Assembly (NCBI GenBank): GCA_903838025.1
Contig: CAILXB010000043.1
Location: forward strand, 1-34,578
From: an uncultured Chlorobiaceae bacterium
Lineage (GTDB): Bacteria > Bacteroidota > Chlorobiia > Chlorobiales > Chlorobiaceae
Reading direction: 5' to 3'
DNA length: 34,578 nt
Within the stretch, counting starts at the first letter, position 1; every line of letters starts with the position of its first letter. The position numbers and the translations under genes are program-made. The notes beneath the pieces were generated by a model. It was not told the origin of the DNA. It saw only the letters and a program-made list of their open reading frames with translations, and ran no database searches. Positions 34,388 through 34,578 of the stretch are shown here, piece after piece.

Positions 34388-34578
34388 ATGAACGCAGGAA
34401 TTATCGGGTTGGGAAAAATGGGGTTCAATATGGCGAAAAAGCGGCTTATGACTGTATCGAGCCCCTGCTGAGCGACCTCTGTGTGGAAAAGGGGTATGGC
34501 TATATGGGCCGATCTGGAGCGGGCCATTTTGCCAAAATGGTGCATAATGGTATTGAATATGGTATGATGCAGGCCATC
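34388..34578 (+). pseudogene. gnd: 6-phosphogluconate dehydrogenase remnant with internal deletion
   Basis: The ATG at 34388 opens the usual NAD(P)-binding start [16 protein letters not shown]. At about 34432-34435 the sequence jumps to the middle of the enzyme in another frame: [49 protein letters not shown], running to the window edge. The conserved catalytic-region motif [16 protein letters not shown] identifies the family. Roughly 130 codons between the two parts are missing and the frame is broken, so the original frame meets a stop after PC. The junction falls in the short shared string ATGGC/GGC, as in a microhomology deletion. An assembly error is the alternative. The gene lies directly after the heptad repeat. 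Confidence 0.82.

Overview
The window looks like chromosomal DNA of a green sulfur bacterium (Chlorobi, Chlorobiaceae). That placement is an inference from recalled families, not from a search. It rests on a four-subunit cytoplasmic sulfhydrogenase-type NiFe hydrogenase, weak ribosome binding sites at many genes, small proteins of unknown family, and dense housekeeping genes with short spacers. No rRNA, tRNA, CRISPR array, insertion sequence or prophage was recognised.

Layout. At 1-495 lies the frameshifted tail of a PD-(D/E)XK-type nuclease gene. At 700-4865 is a forward run: SDR epimerase, recA, dusB and asd (recA and dusB overlap by ATGA). At 7393-4846 is a reverse, translationally coupled trio: alr, a membrane-anchored helix-hairpin-helix protein, and a protein that may have a PilM/GspL-like fold. 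At 7601-11334 run forward a cystathionine beta-synthase-fold protein that has lost its PLP lysine, a zinc-ribbon protein, ribosomal protein S21 (TTG start) with a terminator, and aroA. At 12472-11351 are a YtxH-like protein and an alpha/beta hydrolase. A small membrane protein and a reverse HD phosphohydrolase follow.

After an AT-rich 414-base gap comes a secreted Lcl/DUF1566 protein, then reverse lptB and an 84-aa orphan. A gamma carbonic anhydrase, an HemY-like flavoprotein, a C12 tract with a probable degraded membrane-protein gene, and a SlyD-like isomerase follow on the forward strand. At 24777-19428, reverse, are a U32 (TrhP-like) protein and hydBGDA. The hydrogenase genes overlap or abut, so one transcript is likely. 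Its large subunit stops exactly at the last metal-site motif and has no maturation peptide.

At 25130-26858 a unit of about 730 bases is tandemly duplicated. It holds an outer-membrane barrel gene, its terminator and the last codons of the neighbouring gene. That neighbour encodes a secreted three-repeat protein that could fold as a propeller. The right part holds a two-helix membrane protein coupled to a SpoU rRNA methyltransferase, a TerC-family protein, an aldehyde dehydrogenase, a patatin, a YbaK-like deacylase and a GT4 glycosyltransferase. The glycosyltransferase's last codons lie inside an inverted heptad repeat. Right after it sits a 6-phosphogluconate dehydrogenase gene with a large internal deletion.

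No single new defence or mobile system is evident. The strongest leads are the PLP-fold pseudoenzyme, the naturally processed hydrogenase, the heptad repeat beside the broken gnd gene, and the duplication of the barrel unit.
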